Of a stretch of DNA of 64,000 nt, positions 1-10,083 are shown piece after piece. Within the stretch, counting starts at the first letter, position 1. Every line of letters starts with the position of its first letter. Made by a program: the position numbers and the translations under genes. Source of the stretch: Aestuariivita sp. (lineage in GTDB: Bacteria > Pseudomonadota > Alphaproteobacteria > Rhodobacterales > Rhodobacteraceae); the NCBI GenBank assembly GCA_018401465.1, contig JAGYKE010000002.1, positions 282,901-346,900 on the forward strand. The letters run 5' to 3'. Under the pieces are notes generated by a model that was given only the letters and a program-made list of their open reading frames with translations, ran no database searches and had not been told where the DNA came from.

Positions 1-195
1 GAAAGCACCCGCCCCGTCTGGTTCAACGGCTGGCGCGACACGCCGGTCTACTGGCGCGATCACTTGCCGCTTGATCTGCACCTGTCAGGTCCGGCGATCA
101 TCGAACAGATGGACACGACGATCGTCGTGGACCCCGGTTGCACGATCCGTTCGGACACGGACGGCAACCTCATCGTGGAGGTGGGACATGATTGA
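1..195 (+). CDS. hyuA: Hydantoinase/oxoprolinase subunit A, C-terminal end only
   Basis: An open frame enters from the left edge and stops at the TGA at 193-195, giving 64 residues. The sequence has the character of the HyuA C-terminal tail: a 'SGPAIIEQMDTT' segment followed by 'VVDPG', the usual end of the ATP-dependent N-methylhydantoinase/5-oxoprolinase A subunit. It overlaps the start of the following hyuB by 8 bases, the translationally coupled A-B order typical of this two-subunit enzyme. The start and catalytic part lie outside the window, so substrate (hydantoin, oxoproline or another cyclic amide) cannot be told. Confidence 0.85.
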   Translation, partial: ESTRPVWFNGWRDTPVYWRDHLPLDLHLSGPAIIEQMDTTIVVDPGCTIRSDTDGNLIVEVGHD

Positions 196-1879
196 CCCCG
201 TCACGCTGGCCGTGATCCAGGCCGGACTGCAGCAGGTCTGCGACGAGATGGACCTGACCTTCAGCCGGGGCGCCTTTTCGCCGGTCATCGCCGAAGCCGA
301 CGACCGTTCCGATGGCATCTATGACGCCGCCGACGGCAGCCTCATCGCGCAGGGATCGAAGGGCCTGCCGATCTTCGTGGGCGTGATGCAGTTTTCCACC
401 GCAACGCTGATCCGGCGCATCCGTGACGGTGTGACCGCACCGCCTGCACCGGGCGACATCTACATCGTCAACGATCCCTATCTGGGGGGCACCCATTTGA
501 TGGATGTGCGCTTTGCCATGCCGGTCTGGCGCGGAGGCGAAATCTTCTGCTGGCTGTCCAATACCGGGCACTGGCCGGATACCGGCGGCGCGGTGCCGGG
601 CGGATTTTCCGCATCGGCGATCTCGTCCGAGCAGGAGGGGCTGCGGCTGCCACCGGTGAAGCTGTTCAAGGCGGGCGAACTCGACCCGGAAATCTGGCAG
701 ATCATCTGCTCCAACATCCGCGTGAGCGAACAGCGGATCGGCGATGTGAAGGCGCAGGCCAGCGCGCTGCTGGTGGGGGCCGAACGGCTCGGCGCGCTGT
801 TGGACCGCTATGGCGACGCAGAGGTGCGCGAGGCGATCGCCATGATGCGCGACCTTGCCGCGCGACAGATGCAGGCGATGATCGCGCTCATCCCCGATGG
901 CAGCTACCGCGCGTCGGCCATCGTCGATTCAGACGGCGTCGTGAACGAGCCGCTGACCATCGCGCTGCAGGTGACGAAGGCGGACGACACGCTGCGCTTC
1001 GACTTCACCGGCTCCTCGGCGCCCTGCATGGGGCCCATGAACTCGGTCCGGGCCACCACGCTGTCGTCGGTCTACCTTGCGATGCGCCACATCTTCCCCG
1101 ACGTGGCGATCAGCGCCGGCGCGTTCGAACCGTTGGTCGTGACCGGGATCGAGGGCACGTTCCTCGATGCCGCCTATCCGCGCCCGGTGTCGGGCTGTGC
1201 CGCCGAGGTCAGCCAGCGGATTGCCGAAGCGGTGTTCGCGGCCCTCGTGCAGGCACTGCCCGACAGGGTGACGGCTGCGCCCGCTGGGACCTCGGGCAAT
1301 TTCGGACTTGGCGGCTCCGACCCCGAGACCGGCCAGACCTACGTCATGTACCAGATTTCCGGCGGCGGCTATGGCGGCTGGACCGGGGGCGACGGGATTG
1401 CCAACGGCTGTTCGACCATCGGCATTTCCAAGGCACCGCCGGTCGAGATCATGGAGCAGAAATACCCCGTCCTCTACCGGCGATACGCGCTGCGTGAAGG
1501 GTCCGGCGGGGCCGGTCAGCATCGGGGCGGATTCGGGCTCGACTACGAGATCGAACTCCTGCGGGGCGAGGCGCGGGCAAGTTTCGTGATGGATCACGGC
1601 CGGGTCGGCCCGCAAGGCGTGCTGGGGGGCGGCGACGGTGCCGTGAACCGGGTGGAGGTGCACCGCAACGGCACGGTGATCGTGCCCGAGCATCTGTCGA
1701 AGGCGCAGGACATCACGTTGGCCCCCGGGGACAGGGTGCGGGTCCGCACGCCCGGAGGGGGCGGCTATGGCAATCCGACCGCGCGCGACCCGGCGCTGGT
1801 CACCGAAGACGTCCGGCTGGGCCGATACAGCGAAGCAGACGCGCGTCAGCTTTGGCCCGGCCACTTCGCCAAGGAGTGA
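188..1879 (+). CDS. hyuB: Hydantoinase B/oxoprolinase family protein
   Basis: This 563-residue protein has the full length of HyuB, the partner of HyuA in ATP-dependent opening of cyclic amides such as N-methylhydantoin or 5-oxoproline. It starts MIDPVTLAVIQAGL and shows the family landmarks NDPYLGGTHLMDV (about residues 95-107), a GxxPGG region near 140, and the C-terminal TPGGGGYGNP. The open frame extends upstream to position 71, but those residues lie over hyuA in another frame, so the ATG at 188 is preferred. It is coupled to hyuA by an 8-base overlap. The family is clear; the substrate is not. Confidence 0.9.
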   Translation: MIDPVTLAVIQAGLQQVCDEMDLTFSRGAFSPVIAEADDRSDGIYDAADGSLIAQGSKGLPIFVGVMQFSTATLIRRIRDGVTAPPAPGDIYIVNDPYLGGTHLMDVRFAMPVWRGGEIFCWLSNTGHWPDTGGAVPGGFSASAISSEQEGLRLPPVKLFKAGELDPEIWQIICSNIRVSEQRIGDVKAQASALLVGAERLGALLDRYGDAEVREAIAMMRDLAARQMQAMIALIPDGSYRASAIVDSDGVVNEPLTIALQVTKADDTLRFDFTGSSAPCMGPMNSVRATTLSSVYLAMRHIFPDVAISAGAFEPLVVTGIEGTFLDAAYPRPVSGCAAEVSQRIAEAVFAALVQALPDRVTAAPAGTSGNFGLGGSDPETGQTYVMYQISGGGYGGWTGGDGIANGCSTIGISKAPPVEIMEQKYPVLYRRYALREGSGGAGQHRGGFGLDYEIELLRGEARASFVMDHGRVGPQGVLGGGDGAVNRVEVHRNGTVIVPEHLSKAQDITLAPGDRVRVRTPGGGGYGNPTARDPALVTEDVRLGRYSEADARQLWPGHFAKE

Positions 1880-2083
1880 ACGGCCAACGCGAAGCATTCA
1901 GCACCGGAGCAAGGGCCGAACCGACGGCAGGCAAGCGCTCGAAGTCTGTGCCGCTGATTTCAGCACCCCAGCCAATCACCTGATTAGATTGCAAAATTTT
2001 TCCAGTTTCCTCCTTGCTGAGCCTTGCCAAGCCCCCCCGATCAATTACTCTGCCACCAAACAAACAGTTGGGAGGCCCTTGGA

Positions 2084-3070
2084 ATGACTTGGCTTGCATC
2101 ATCGGTGATGGGACGGCGCGGCGTCGCGCAGGGCCGCGAAGGATCGCATCATCTCCTGACCGAGGCCGCGCAGGGGCGTTATCACTACGTCTATGGCCCC
2201 TATGCCGACCCGGTGATGCGCATCACCCCCGGCGATGTCGTCGCGGTTGAAACGCTCGATGCCTTCGGGGGCGCGGTCAAGACGGAAGACGACCTGCCCT
2301 CGAAGGTGCTGAACATGCCCTTCGTGAACCCGCAAAATGGCCCGATCGCCGTCGAAGGCGCACAGAAGGGCGACGTTCTGGCAGTCTACATCAAGGACCT
2401 GCTGCCGCGCGGTCCGCAGCCGGTCGGCACCACCGCGCTGATCCCCGATTTCGGCGGCCTCACCTCGACCGGGCTGACGCACCTGAACGCGCCCTTGGCC
2501 GAACAGGTGAAGAAGATGGAGGTAACGCCCGAAGGCGGCGTGAAGTTCTCGGACCGGATCACCCTGCCCTATGAACCCTTCGTCGGAACCATGGGCGTCT
2601 CGCCCGAGATCGAGGCGATCTCCTCGCTGGTGCCCGATTTCTACGGCGGCAACATGGACCTGCCCGATGTGGCCCCCGGCGCGGTGATCTATTTCCCCGT
2701 GCAGCGGGACGACGCCTATTTCTACATCGGCGATTGCCACGGACGGCAGGGCGACGGCGAATTGTGCGGCGTGGCGGTCGAAATCCCCGCCACCGTCACC
2801 GTGCAGATCGATCTGATCAAGGGTTGGTCGATCCCCGGTGTGCGGCTCGAGACCGAAGAGTTCATCATGGCGGTCGGCAGCGCCCGCCCGATGGAGGATG
2901 CCGCCCGCATGGCCTATCGCGACCTGATCCGCTGGATGGTCGATGACTATGGCTTCGAGGAATCCGAGGCCTATTTCCTTGCAACGCAGGCCGGGAAGAT
3001 GCGGGTGGGCAACATGGTTGACCCCAAGTATTCGCTGGGGGCCTCCATGCTGAAGACATACCTGGGCTGA
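2084..3070 (+). CDS. Acetamidase/formamidase family protein
   Basis: This 328-residue protein belongs to the FmdA/AmdA acetamidase-formamidase family, zinc enzymes that hydrolyse short-chain amides to ammonia and the carboxylate. Visible landmarks are ITPGDVVAVET near the N terminus, NPQNGPIAVEGA, the GTMGVSPE segment in mid-protein, and the metal-site-like GDCHGRQGDGE (about residues 215-225). The ATG at 2084 is chosen because GGAGG lies 8 bases upstream; a longer frame from 2024 lacks such a site. It lies 204 bases after hyuB in the same direction and is followed by an SDR gene, consistent with one amide-degradation transcript. The exact amide is unknown. Confidence 0.88.
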   Translation: MTWLASSVMGRRGVAQGREGSHHLLTEAAQGRYHYVYGPYADPVMRITPGDVVAVETLDAFGGAVKTEDDLPSKVLNMPFVNPQNGPIAVEGAQKGDVLAVYIKDLLPRGPQPVGTTALIPDFGGLTSTGLTHLNAPLAEQVKKMEVTPEGGVKFSDRITLPYEPFVGTMGVSPEIEAISSLVPDFYGGNMDLPDVAPGAVIYFPVQRDDAYFYIGDCHGRQGDGELCGVAVEIPATVTVQIDLIKGWSIPGVRLETEEFIMAVGSARPMEDAARMAYRDLIRWMVDDYGFEESEAYFLATQAGKMRVGNMVDPKYSLGASMLKTYLG

Positions 3071-3096
3071 GCCCGGACAAAAGGGAAAGAGACAAG

Positions 3097-3858
3097 ATGG
3101 ATCTGGGATTGAAGGGCAAGCGCGTCCTTGTCACGGGCGGCACCAAGGGCATCGGCCTGAAATGCGCCGAGATTTTCGCGGCCGAGGGTGCGGCGGTATC
3201 GGTCTGCGCGCGGGACGCGCCGGGTGTGACCGCCACGGTCGAGGCGCTCAAGTCCGCAGGCGCCCATGCCTTCGGCCGAGCGGTGGATGTGTCGAACGCC
3301 CATGCGCTGAAGTCGTGGGTGCAGGACAGCGCCGCGGCGCTGGGCGGCATCGACATCGTGGTCGCCAACGTCTCGGCGCTGGCCGTGGCGGATGACGAAG
3401 CCGCGTGGCAGGCGGGCTTCAACACCGACATGATGCATTCGGTGCGACTGGTGAATGCCGCCATGCCCTTTCTCGAAAAGTCCGATGCCGCGGCGATCAC
3501 GCTGATCTCGTCGGTGTCGGGGCGCGAGGTGGACTTCACCGGCCCGGCCTATGGCGCCTTCAAGGCGGCGCTGGTGCATTACGCGCAGGGTCTTGCCATG
3601 AAACTGGCGGGCAAGGGCATCCGTGCAAACACCGTCTCGCCCGGGAACACCTATTTCGATGGCGGGATCTGGCAGTCGATCGAACGGAACAACCCGGACC
3701 TGTTTCAGGAAGCGCTGTCGCTGAACCCGACCGGGCGCATGGCACGCCCTGAAGAGATCGCGCGCGGCGTGGTGTTCCTGTCCTCGCCGGCCTCGAGCTT
3801 CACGACCGGCACCAACCTCGTGATCGACGGCGCGCTGACACGGGGCGTCCAGCTCTGA
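3097..3858 (+). CDS. Short-chain dehydrogenase/reductase (SDR)
   Basis: This 253-residue classical SDR has the NAD(P)-binding TGGTKGIG motif at residues 14-21, the structural Asn region (ANVSA), a catalytic Ser in ISSVSG and the YGAFK active site (YxxxK). The C terminus has the common 'TGTNLVIDGALTRG' ending. A purine-rich AAAGGGAAAGAGA run precedes the ATG. It follows the formamidase-like gene by 26 bases in the same direction. The family covers 3-oxoacyl-ACP reductases and many alcohol or sugar dehydrogenases; nothing in the sequence fixes the substrate. Confidence 0.9.
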   Translation: MDLGLKGKRVLVTGGTKGIGLKCAEIFAAEGAAVSVCARDAPGVTATVEALKSAGAHAFGRAVDVSNAHALKSWVQDSAAALGGIDIVVANVSALAVADDEAAWQAGFNTDMMHSVRLVNAAMPFLEKSDAAAITLISSVSGREVDFTGPAYGAFKAALVHYAQGLAMKLAGKGIRANTVSPGNTYFDGGIWQSIERNNPDLFQEALSLNPTGRMARPEEIARGVVFLSSPASSFTTGTNLVIDGALTRGVQL

Positions 3859-3873
3859 ACGGCGCCGGGCCCG

Positions 3874-4170
3874 TCAGCGGGCGAAAATCTCGGGGCCCGT
3901 CACCACGGTGACGGGCCCGTCCAGCAGCCCGCCCGCCTCTTCGAAGAAGCCTTTCGACCCGGCCCCGTCATTGTGCCGGTCCATCGCCGCCACGTCGGTG
4001 AAACGTTCATGCGTGACGAAGACGCAAGGATCGTCCGCCCCTTGGGTGACATAGAAGCTGGCTGTGTCGGCCTCGTTGGCGCGGACATAATCCCCGACCT
4101 TCAGAAGCGCCGCGCGCACCCTGTCCTCGTGGCCTGCTTTCGCACGCAGGATGGCGGTCAGCGTGTGCAT
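3874..4170 (-). CDS. ABM-domain putative quinol monooxygenase
   Basis: This 98-residue protein matches the size and pattern of the antibiotic biosynthesis monooxygenase (ABM) ferredoxin-like fold: MHTLTAILRAKAGHEDRVR at the N terminus, then a 'FYVTQGADDPCVFVTHERF' strand and a 'HNDGAG..GFFEEAGGLLDGPV' end. Such cofactorless proteins act on quinols or haem-like substrates, or help remove reactive by-products. It is the last gene of the minus-strand operon, 18 bases after the acyl-CoA synthetase. The specific reaction is not known. Confidence 0.8.
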   Translation of the reverse strand: MHTLTAILRAKAGHEDRVRAALLKVGDYVRANEADTASFYVTQGADDPCVFVTHERFTDVAAMDRHNDGAGSKGFFEEAGGLLDGPVTVVTGPEIFAR

Positions 4171-4188
4171 CGCGGTTCCTTTCCCGGG

Positions 4189-5901
4189 TCAGTCCCGCAA
4201 TCCCAGCTCTTCCATCATCCGGTCGCGCATGACGAATTTCTGCGGCTTGCCGGTGGCGGTGAGCGGCATGTCCACGGCGAAGCGGATATAGCGCGGGATC
4301 TTGTAATGGGCGATCTTGCCCTTGCACCAGTCGCGCAGGCTGTCGGCCGCGATCTGTGCACCGGCGCGCGGGATGACCCACGCCGCGACCTCTTCGCCGA
4401 ATTTCGGATCGGGCAGCCCGAAGACCTGCACCTGCAGGATATCGGGATGGGTGGACAGGAAATCCTCGATCTCGGCGGGATAGATGTTCTCGCCGCCCCG
4501 GATCAGCATGTCCTTCAGCCGCCCCACGATCCGGCAATAGCCCTGCGCGTCGATGGTGGCCAGATCGCCGGTATGCATCCAGCCGCCCCGGATCGCCTCG
4601 GCGCTGCGCTCGGGATCGTTCCAGTAGCCTTTCATCACCAGATAGCCACGGGTCAGCAATTCGCCCTTCTGACCCACCGGCACCGTGTTGCCCGCCTTGT
4701 CCACCACCCGGCATTCCGCATGAGGCTGGATGCGCCCCACGGTCGAAACGCGCCGATCCACCGGGTCATCCATCGCCGACTGGAACGAGATCGGGCTGGT
4801 TTCGGTCATGCCATAGCCGATGGTGATCTGGCGGCAATGCATCCTGTCCATCACCCGGCGCATCAGAGGCTCGGGGCAAAGGGTGCCGGCCATGACGCCG
4901 GTGCGCAGGCTGCGCAGGTCGAACTGGTCGAAATCGGGGTGATCCAGCATCGCCTGGAACATGGTGGGCACACCGTGCACCGCCGCGCAGCTTTCCTCGG
5001 CGATGGCTGCCAGCGTGTCGCGCGGATCGAAGGCGTCTCCGGGGATCACCATGCTGACGCCATAGGCGCAGGCCGCGAGATTGCCCAGCACCATGCCGAA
5101 GCAATGGTAGAACGGCACCGGGATGCACAGCCCCTCGCCCGGCCGCAGCTCCATCGCGCGCGCGGTGGAAATCGTGTTGTTGACGATGTTGCGATGGCTC
5201 AGGGTGGCGCCCTTGGGCGCGCCCGTGGTGCCCGAGGTGAACTGGATGTTGATCGCGTCGTCCGGCCGCAGGGTGGCGGTGATCGCATCAAGCCGCGCGC
5301 GCATCGCGCGGTTGCCGCGCTCCATCACCTCATCGAAGGACAATGCCCCGGACCGCGGCGACGGGCCCATCTGGACCACCGCGCGCAGCGCCGGCAGCCG
5401 CGCCGCATGCAGCCGCCCCGGCGGGCAGGTGGCCATTTCGGGCGCCAGCTCGGCCAGCATCCCGAGGTAATCGGAGCTCTTGAACTGCGGCGCGAGGATC
5501 AGCGTGGACACACCCACCTTGTTCAGCGCGTATTCCAGCTCGGACGTGCGATAGGCGGGGTTGATGTTGACGAGGATCGCGCCGATCCGGGCGGTGGCGA
5601 ATTGGGTCAGCAGCCATTCGGGCCGGTTGGGCGCCCAGATGCCGACCCGGTCGCCCTTGTAGACCCCGATTGCCAACAATCCCGCGGCCAGCCGGTCGAC
5701 CAGCCGGGCGAAATCCTCATAGCTCCAGCGATCCCCGGTCTGACGGAACACGGCAGCCGTGCGGGCGCCGTGACGCCGGACCGACTCGGCCAGGAAAGCG
5801 GGAATGGTCGCCTCGATCAAAGGGCGCGCCGTGGACCCCGCCACATGCGACAGCCCGTTTGCCGGAACGATGCCCAGCCGCGATGTGACCCTTGGTGTCA
5901 T
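4189..5901 (-). CDS. AMP-dependent acyl-CoA synthetase/ligase
   Basis: This 570-residue adenylate-forming enzyme carries the P-loop-like [16 protein letters not shown] motif, the GYGMTETSP motif, the hinge region [13 protein letters not shown] and [16 protein letters not shown], and the C-terminal lysine context [10 protein letters not shown]. It should activate a carboxylic acid to its acyl-adenylate and acyl-CoA. It follows the amidase-containing fusion gene by 23 bases on the same strand, so a plausible role is CoA activation of the acid released by amide hydrolysis; that link is inference. Length and motifs are normal for medium- or long-chain acyl-CoA ligases. Confidence 0.92.
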   Translation of the reverse strand: MTPRVTSRLGIVPANGLSHVAGSTARPLIEATIPAFLAESVRRHGARTAAVFRQTGDRWSYEDFARLVDRLAAGLLAIGVYKGDRVGIWAPNRPEWLLTQFATARIGAILVNINPAYRTSELEYALNKVGVSTLILAPQFKSSDYLGMLAELAPEMATCPPGRLHAARLPALRAVVQMGPSPRSGALSFDEVMERGNRAMRARLDAITATLRPDDAINIQFTSGTTGAPKGATLSHRNIVNNTISTARAMELRPGEGLCIPVPFYHCFGMVLGNLAACAYGVSMVIPGDAFDPRDTLAAIAEESCAAVHGVPTMFQAMLDHPDFDQFDLRSLRTGVMAGTLCPEPLMRRVMDRMHCRQITIGYGMTETSPISFQSAMDDPVDRRVSTVGRIQPHAECRVVDKAGNTVPVGQKGELLTRGYLVMKGYWNDPERSAEAIRGGWMHTGDLATIDAQGYCRIVGRLKDMLIRGGENIYPAEIEDFLSTHPDILQVQVFGLPDPKFGEEVAAWVIPRAGAQIAADSLRDWCKGKIAHYKIPRYIRFAVDMPLTATGKPQKFVMRDRMMEELGLRD

Positions 5902-5924
5902 CTGCTCCCCCCGGCGCGCGGCGC

Positions 5925-8318
5925 CTACATCCGGTGCCAGTCGCCGGCCTGCTCGAACGCACCGGCCGCGCGGTAGATCGTGCTTTCCTCATAGCGCCGC
6001 CCCACCAGCTGCAGCCCCACCGGCAGCCCGTCGGACATGCCACAGGGGATCGACATGGCCGGATGGCCAGTGACGTCGAAGGGCGACGTATTCGGCAGCA
6101 TCTCGAACGCGCGCTGCGTCCACAGCGCCAGCGAACTGTCCGGCGGCGGCAACGGCGTGGCCTTCATCGGCGTCGTGGGCATCAGCAGGATGTCATACGA
6201 GGCGAAGACCTTGTTGTATTCCGCGCGCAGCTGACGCGCGAGGTTCTGCGCCTTGGCGTAGTAGCGTCCGCGCGTATGCTTGAGGTGATACTGTCCCACC
6301 AGCATCGAGATCTTGAGCGTGTCCGACAGTTCGTCGGCGCGCGAACGCCAGTTGGAATGATAATCCAGCAGCGAGGTGGTATAGAGCCCCTCCCAACCGG
6401 TGCCGAAGCCGTTGCCCAGCATCATCTGGTTGGTCAGCCCCTCGAGCCCGATGGGCGTCCAGATCGCCGGCCCGTGCAGGTGCCAGGGGATCGAGATCTC
6501 GTCCACCGTGGCACCCAGCTTGCGGTAGAGGTCGGCCCCGGCGCGCACCTTGGCATCGACGTCCGGCTCGGACTGGGCATGGCCGAACCCTTCGCGCACC
6601 ACCCCGATCCGCAGCCCCGAGACACCGCGGTTGACGGCGGCGGTGTAGCGGTCGGTCTGGACGTCGTATTGGCGCGGATCAAGCCCGTCTGCCCCCGCGA
6701 TCACCTCGAGCATGAGCGCGTTGTCCATCACGTTCTGGGTCATCGGACCGGCATGGTCGATGGTGTTCTCGATCGGCATGATCCCGGAATAGGGCACCAG
6801 CCCGTGGGTGGGCTTCATCCCGTAGACGCCGCAGAAGGACGCGGGCATCCGGATCGATCCGCCCTGGTCGCCGCCGATGGCCATGTCCACCAGCCCCGCC
6901 CCGACCAGCGCGCCCGACCCCGACGAAGAGCCGCCCGCCGAGAACCCGTGCTTGTGGGGGTTGTGCACCGCGCCGGTGGCGTTGGTATGGCTCCCGCCCG
7001 AAAGGCAGAAATATTCGCAATGCGCCTTGCCGGTGATCGTGGCGCCCGCGTCCAGCAGGCGAGTGACGATGGTGGCGTCGATATCGGGCGTATAGCCCTT
7101 GAGCGTCGAGGCGCCGTTCATCATCGGCACGCCCGCAAGACAGACGTTGTCCTTCAGCGCCACGGTGCGCCCAAGCAGCGGCCCGCGCGGCGCACCCTTG
7201 ATCTCGGTCTTCACGTACCAGGCGTTCATCGGGTTCTCGTCCGGCGTCGGACGATAGCCCGACGTGCGCGGATAGATCACCGGCGGCAGGTAATCCGGCA
7301 GCGCGTCGACCACGTCATAGGCATCCAGCGTGCCCTGCATGACATCGAGGAACTCCTGGACCCGCTCGTCCGACATGTTCATGCCGAGTTCGGCGACAAT
7401 TGCCTTCATCTGCGAAAGCGTGGGGCGCTGGACGGTCATGTAAGACATCCTTTCTTGCAACGGTGCCGGGGCCTGGGGCCTTTGGGTGGGTGTGGCGGCG
7501 CCGGATCCGGCAGCTGCGGCCTTCTTGTCCGGCGGCGCGGGCGGCGCCTTGCCGGAGATGGGCGCCGGGATCGCCGCATGCGCAGGCTTTGCGGTCTTGC
7601 CGCCGCCCGCCCCGAACCCGGTGAATTCCTCGATCAGGGCTGGGTCGGCCGCGTCCGAGCCTGCCACCTCGCCCATGATCTTGCCCTTCTGGATCAGCAG
7701 CACGCGATCCGAAAGGGCGGTGATGAAATCGAGGCTCTGTTCCACCAAGACGATGCTCAGACCCTCGCGGCGGTTCAGTTCCTTCAGCTTCTCGATGATC
7801 TCGTCGATGATCGACGGCTGGATGCCCTCGGTCGGTTCGTCCAGCAAGATCAGGTCCGGCTCGGAGACAAGGCAGCGGGCCAGCGCCAGCAATTGCTGTT
7901 CGCCGCCCGACAGCGCGCCGCCATCCCGCTCGAGCAGCCTCTCGAGCCGTGGGAAATCGGCCAGAACCCGGTCGATCGCGCTGTCTTCGTCAAGATCATG
8001 TTCGGCGACACCCATCCGCAGGTTGTCGCGCACGCTGAGATTGGGGAAAATCCCGCGCCCCTGCGGCACATACCCGATGCCTTGCTGCGCCCGCCCGGAA
8101 GACCCAAGCCGCCCGACATCCTGCCCGTCGAAAACGACCGAGCCGCCCTGCATGGGGATGATCCCCATCAGGGTCTTCAGCAGCGTCGACTTGCCCATGC
8201 CGTTGTGACCGAGGATGCCGAGGATCTCGCCATCCATGACCGACAGGTCGATCCCGTGCAGCACAGGCACCCGCCCGTACCCCGAGCGCAGGCCCGAAAC
8301 CTTCAGAAGTGCACTCAT
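5925..8318 (-). CDS. LivF/UrtE-type ABC ATPase fused to an amidase
   Basis: This single 797-residue frame joins two enzymes. Residues 1 to about 232 are a branched-chain amino acid/urea-type ATPase with Walker [10 protein letters not shown], signature LSGGEQQ and Walker [10 protein letters not shown] Pro/Ala-rich linker follows (about 235-290). From Met291 or Met294 to the end is an amidase-signature enzyme with Lys in VALKDN (about 389), and the Ser pair in GGSSSGSG and GGDQGGSIR (about 465 and 488), the Ser-cisSer-Lys triad. The bases before Met291 (AAGAAAGG) could serve as an internal ribosome site, so a free amidase may also be made. It overlaps the preceding ATPase by 4 bases. The transporter may import the amide this domain hydrolyses. 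Confidence 0.88.
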   Translation of the reverse strand: MSALLKVSGLRSGYGRVPVLHGIDLSVMDGEILGILGHNGMGKSTLLKTLMGIIPMQGGSVVFDGQDVGRLGSSGRAQQGIGYVPQGRGIFPNLSVRDNLRMGVAEHDLDEDSAIDRVLADFPRLERLLERDGGALSGGEQQLLALARCLVSEPDLILLDEPTEGIQPSIIDEIIEKLKELNRREGLSIVLVEQSLDFITALSDRVLLIQKGKIMGEVAGSDAADPALIEEFTGFGAGGGKTAKPAHAAIPAPISGKAPPAPPDKKAAAAGSGAATPTQRPQAPAPLQERMSYMTVQRPTLSQMKAIVAELGMNMSDERVQEFLDVMQGTLDAYDVVDALPDYLPPVIYPRTSGYRPTPDENPMNAWYVKTEIKGAPRGPLLGRTVALKDNVCLAGVPMMNGASTLKGYTPDIDATIVTRLLDAGATITGKAHCEYFCLSGGSHTNATGAVHNPHKHGFSAGGSSSGSGALVGAGLVDMAIGGDQGGSIRMPASFCGVYGMKPTHGLVPYSGIMPIENTIDHAGPMTQNVMDNALMLEVIAGADGLDPRQYDVQTDRYTAAVNRGVSGLRIGVVREGFGHAQSEPDVDAKVRAGADLYRKLGATVDEISIPWHLHGPAIWTPIGLEGLTNQMMLGNGFGTGWEGLYTTSLLDYHSNWRSRADELSDTLKISMLVGQYHLKHTRGRYYAKAQNLARQLRAEYNKVFASYDILLMPTTPMKATPLPPPDSSLALWTQRAFEMLPNTSPFDVTGHPAMSIPCGMSDGLPVGLQLVGRRYEESTIYRAAGAFEQAGDWHRM

Positions 8319-9043
8319 GCCCGATGCCCCAGATAAACTTCGCGCGCGCGCTTGTCGGCGGAAATGGCCTCCATCGTGTCCTGCATCAGGATGCGCCCTT
8401 CGTGAAACAGCGTCACGGTCCGCGAGATCATGCGGATGAACTGCATGTCATGCTCCACCACGATCAGCGCCGATGTCTTGTTGATCTCTTCGATCAGCTC
8501 GGCGGTGCGGAAGGTTTCCTCGTGGGTCATGCCGGCGGCCGGTTCGTCCAGCAGCACGAGCCACGGCTCGGCGGCCACGACCATGCCAAGCTCGACCCAC
8601 TGGCGCTGGCCATGGGCCAGACGCCCCACCAGCATGCGCCGGATATCGCCCAGCTTCAGCCGCTCGATGGTCTCGGCCGTCAGCGCACGGGCGCGCGCAT
8701 CGCCATGCCAGCGCCGCGCCGAGAGCCAGATGTTCTCTTCCGCGGTCAGCCCGTCGAAGACGTTGGGCACCTGTGTCTTGATGCCGACGCCCAGGCTCGC
8801 CACCTCGAAGGGCTCGGCGCCCGTCATCTCCTGCCCGCGGATCAGCACCTCGCCCGAGGTGGGGCGCAATTGCCCGGTCAGGCACTTGAAGAAGGTCGAT
8901 TTGCCCGCCCCGTTGGGCCCGATCAGGCAGCGCAGTTCACGGTCGAACAGGGTGAAATCCACTTGGTCCACCGCCCGCACGCCGCCGAAATGCATGCACA
9001 GGTCACGCGTTTCGACCACCACATCGCCACGTTGCCGGGTCAT
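8315..9043 (-). CDS. LivG/UrtD-type ABC transporter ATPase
   Basis: This 242-residue ATP-binding protein is of the branched-chain amino acid/urea/short-chain amide importer type: Walker A GPNGAGKST, a signature-like AHGQRQWVELGM with the altered LSGGQ region often seen in UrtD-like subunits, and Walker B LVLLDEPAAGM. The start MTRQRGDVVVETRDL at 9043 overlaps the stop of the permease gene by 4 bases (ATGA), and its own stop overlaps the next ATPase by 4 bases. A longer frame to 9118 is rejected because it runs into the permease gene. It pairs with the fused ATPase downstream to energise the importer. Confidence 0.92.
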   Translation of the reverse strand: MTRQRGDVVVETRDLCMHFGGVRAVDQVDFTLFDRELRCLIGPNGAGKSTFFKCLTGQLRPTSGEVLIRGQEMTGAEPFEVASLGVGIKTQVPNVFDGLTAEENIWLSARRWHGDARARALTAETIERLKLGDIRRMLVGRLAHGQRQWVELGMVVAAEPWLVLLDEPAAGMTHEETFRTAELIEEINKTSALIVVEHDMQFIRMISRTVTLFHEGRILMQDTMEAISADKRAREVYLGHRA

Positions 9044-10083
9044 TGTGCGCCCTCCCCCCGGCTGCCACGCCGCCGCCTTACCCGTCCGGGTGCCTTCTTG
9101 CGCCGCGCGTTGACCCAATCGATGATCGTGGGCGCCACGCCCTTGGGTACCAGCAGGACGAAGAAGATCAGGATGATGCCCAGCACGAGGTTGTTGTTCA
9201 GAACGCTCTGCCCCCCAAGCGCCGACGTCAGGTAGAACAGGGCGAACGTGGCCCCGATCGGTCCGATCAGCGTCCCGCGCCCGCCCACGATGACCCAGAT
9301 GATCGTCAGGGCCGCATTATAAAGGTTGAACACGTCCGGCGTGATCCGCCCCACCCCGTTGCAGAACAGCACGCCCCCGATCGCGGCGATGCCCGCCCCG
9401 ATGGTGAAGATTCCCAGCTTGTAGAGACGCGTGTCATAGCCCAGCAGTTCGGCGCGCAGTTCATTCTCGCGGATGGCCTGGCAAACGCGCCCGAACTTGG
9501 TGTTCACCAGCCAGCCCGCAAAGACATAGCACAGGATGAGCGCGGCCATGGCCACATAGAAGACCTGTTCGGGAAACAGGAAGGATGTCGGGTTCCATGG
9601 CAGATTTATGGGTGGCGAAGACACCCCGTTGAACCCGCCCAGCAGCGCGTTGCCGATCTTGTATTCCGGCCCCGATGTGCGCCGGATCAACGAGAAGAAG
9701 ATGAGCGTCACGGTCAGCGTGATGACGCCCAGATAGACGTCGGACACCCGGCCGAAGAAGATGAAGTATCCAAGCGCTGCGGCGAAGGCCGAGGTGATCA
9801 TCACCGCCATCAGGATGGCCCAGGTCGAGCCTCCGAAATTGATGGCCGAGATCGTGTAAGCATAGGCGCCCAGCCCGAAGAAGGCGACCTGTCCGAAACA
9901 CAGGATGCCGCCATACCCCCAGATCAGCGCGAGGCTGAGCGCCAGCACCGCCAGCGCGATCGCCGTCGTCAGGTTGATGATGGTGAAAAGCTGCAGCACC
10001 TGCGGCGCGGCGAACATGAAGATGATGCCCAGCAGAGCATAGACGAAGGTCGGGCGCATCTGGCGCAGAATGCCGCTGTTCAT
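9040..10083 (-). CDS. LivM/UrtC-type ABC transporter permease
   Basis: This 347-residue membrane protein has many hydrophobic segments and the LivM family landmarks GYGGILCFGQVAFFGLGAY (residues about 50-68), SELLGYDT-like 'RAELLGYDTRLYK', and 'GGRGTLIGPIGA' near the C terminus. It forms the inner-membrane channel with the LivH-type partner. The start at 10083 (MNSGILRQ) overlaps the LivH stop by 4 bases, and the protein ends in a basic tail. A longer frame reading up to 10656 is antisense-like noise across LivH and is not used. Confidence 0.92.
   Translation of the reverse strand: MNSGILRQMRPTFVYALLGIIFMFAAPQVLQLFTIINLTTAIALAVLALSLALIWGYGGILCFGQVAFFGLGAYAYTISAINFGGSTWAILMAVMITSAFAAALGYFIFFGRVSDVYLGVITLTVTLIFFSLIRRTSGPEYKIGNALLGGFNGVSSPPINLPWNPTSFLFPEQVFYVAMAALILCYVFAGWLVNTKFGRVCQAIRENELRAELLGYDTRLYKLGIFTIGAGIAAIGGVLFCNGVGRITPDVFNLYNAALTIIWVIVGGRGTLIGPIGATFALFYLTSALGGQSVLNNNLVLGIILIFFVLLVPKGVAPTIIDWVNARRKKAPGRVRRRRGSRGEGAQ

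Noticed and set aside
71..187. N-terminal extension of hyuB in the same frame
   Set aside because: The added residues are Arg/Ser/Trp-rich noise lying over the hyuA 3' end; the family start is at 188.
3973..5976. 667-residue plus-strand open frame
   Set aside because: It is an antisense shadow of the acyl-CoA synthetase, rich in His/Arg/Gln with no family pattern; the minus-strand gene has all motifs.
5892..8336. 814-residue plus-strand open frame
   Set aside because: It is the high-GC antisense shadow of the ATPase-amidase fusion and resembles no protein.
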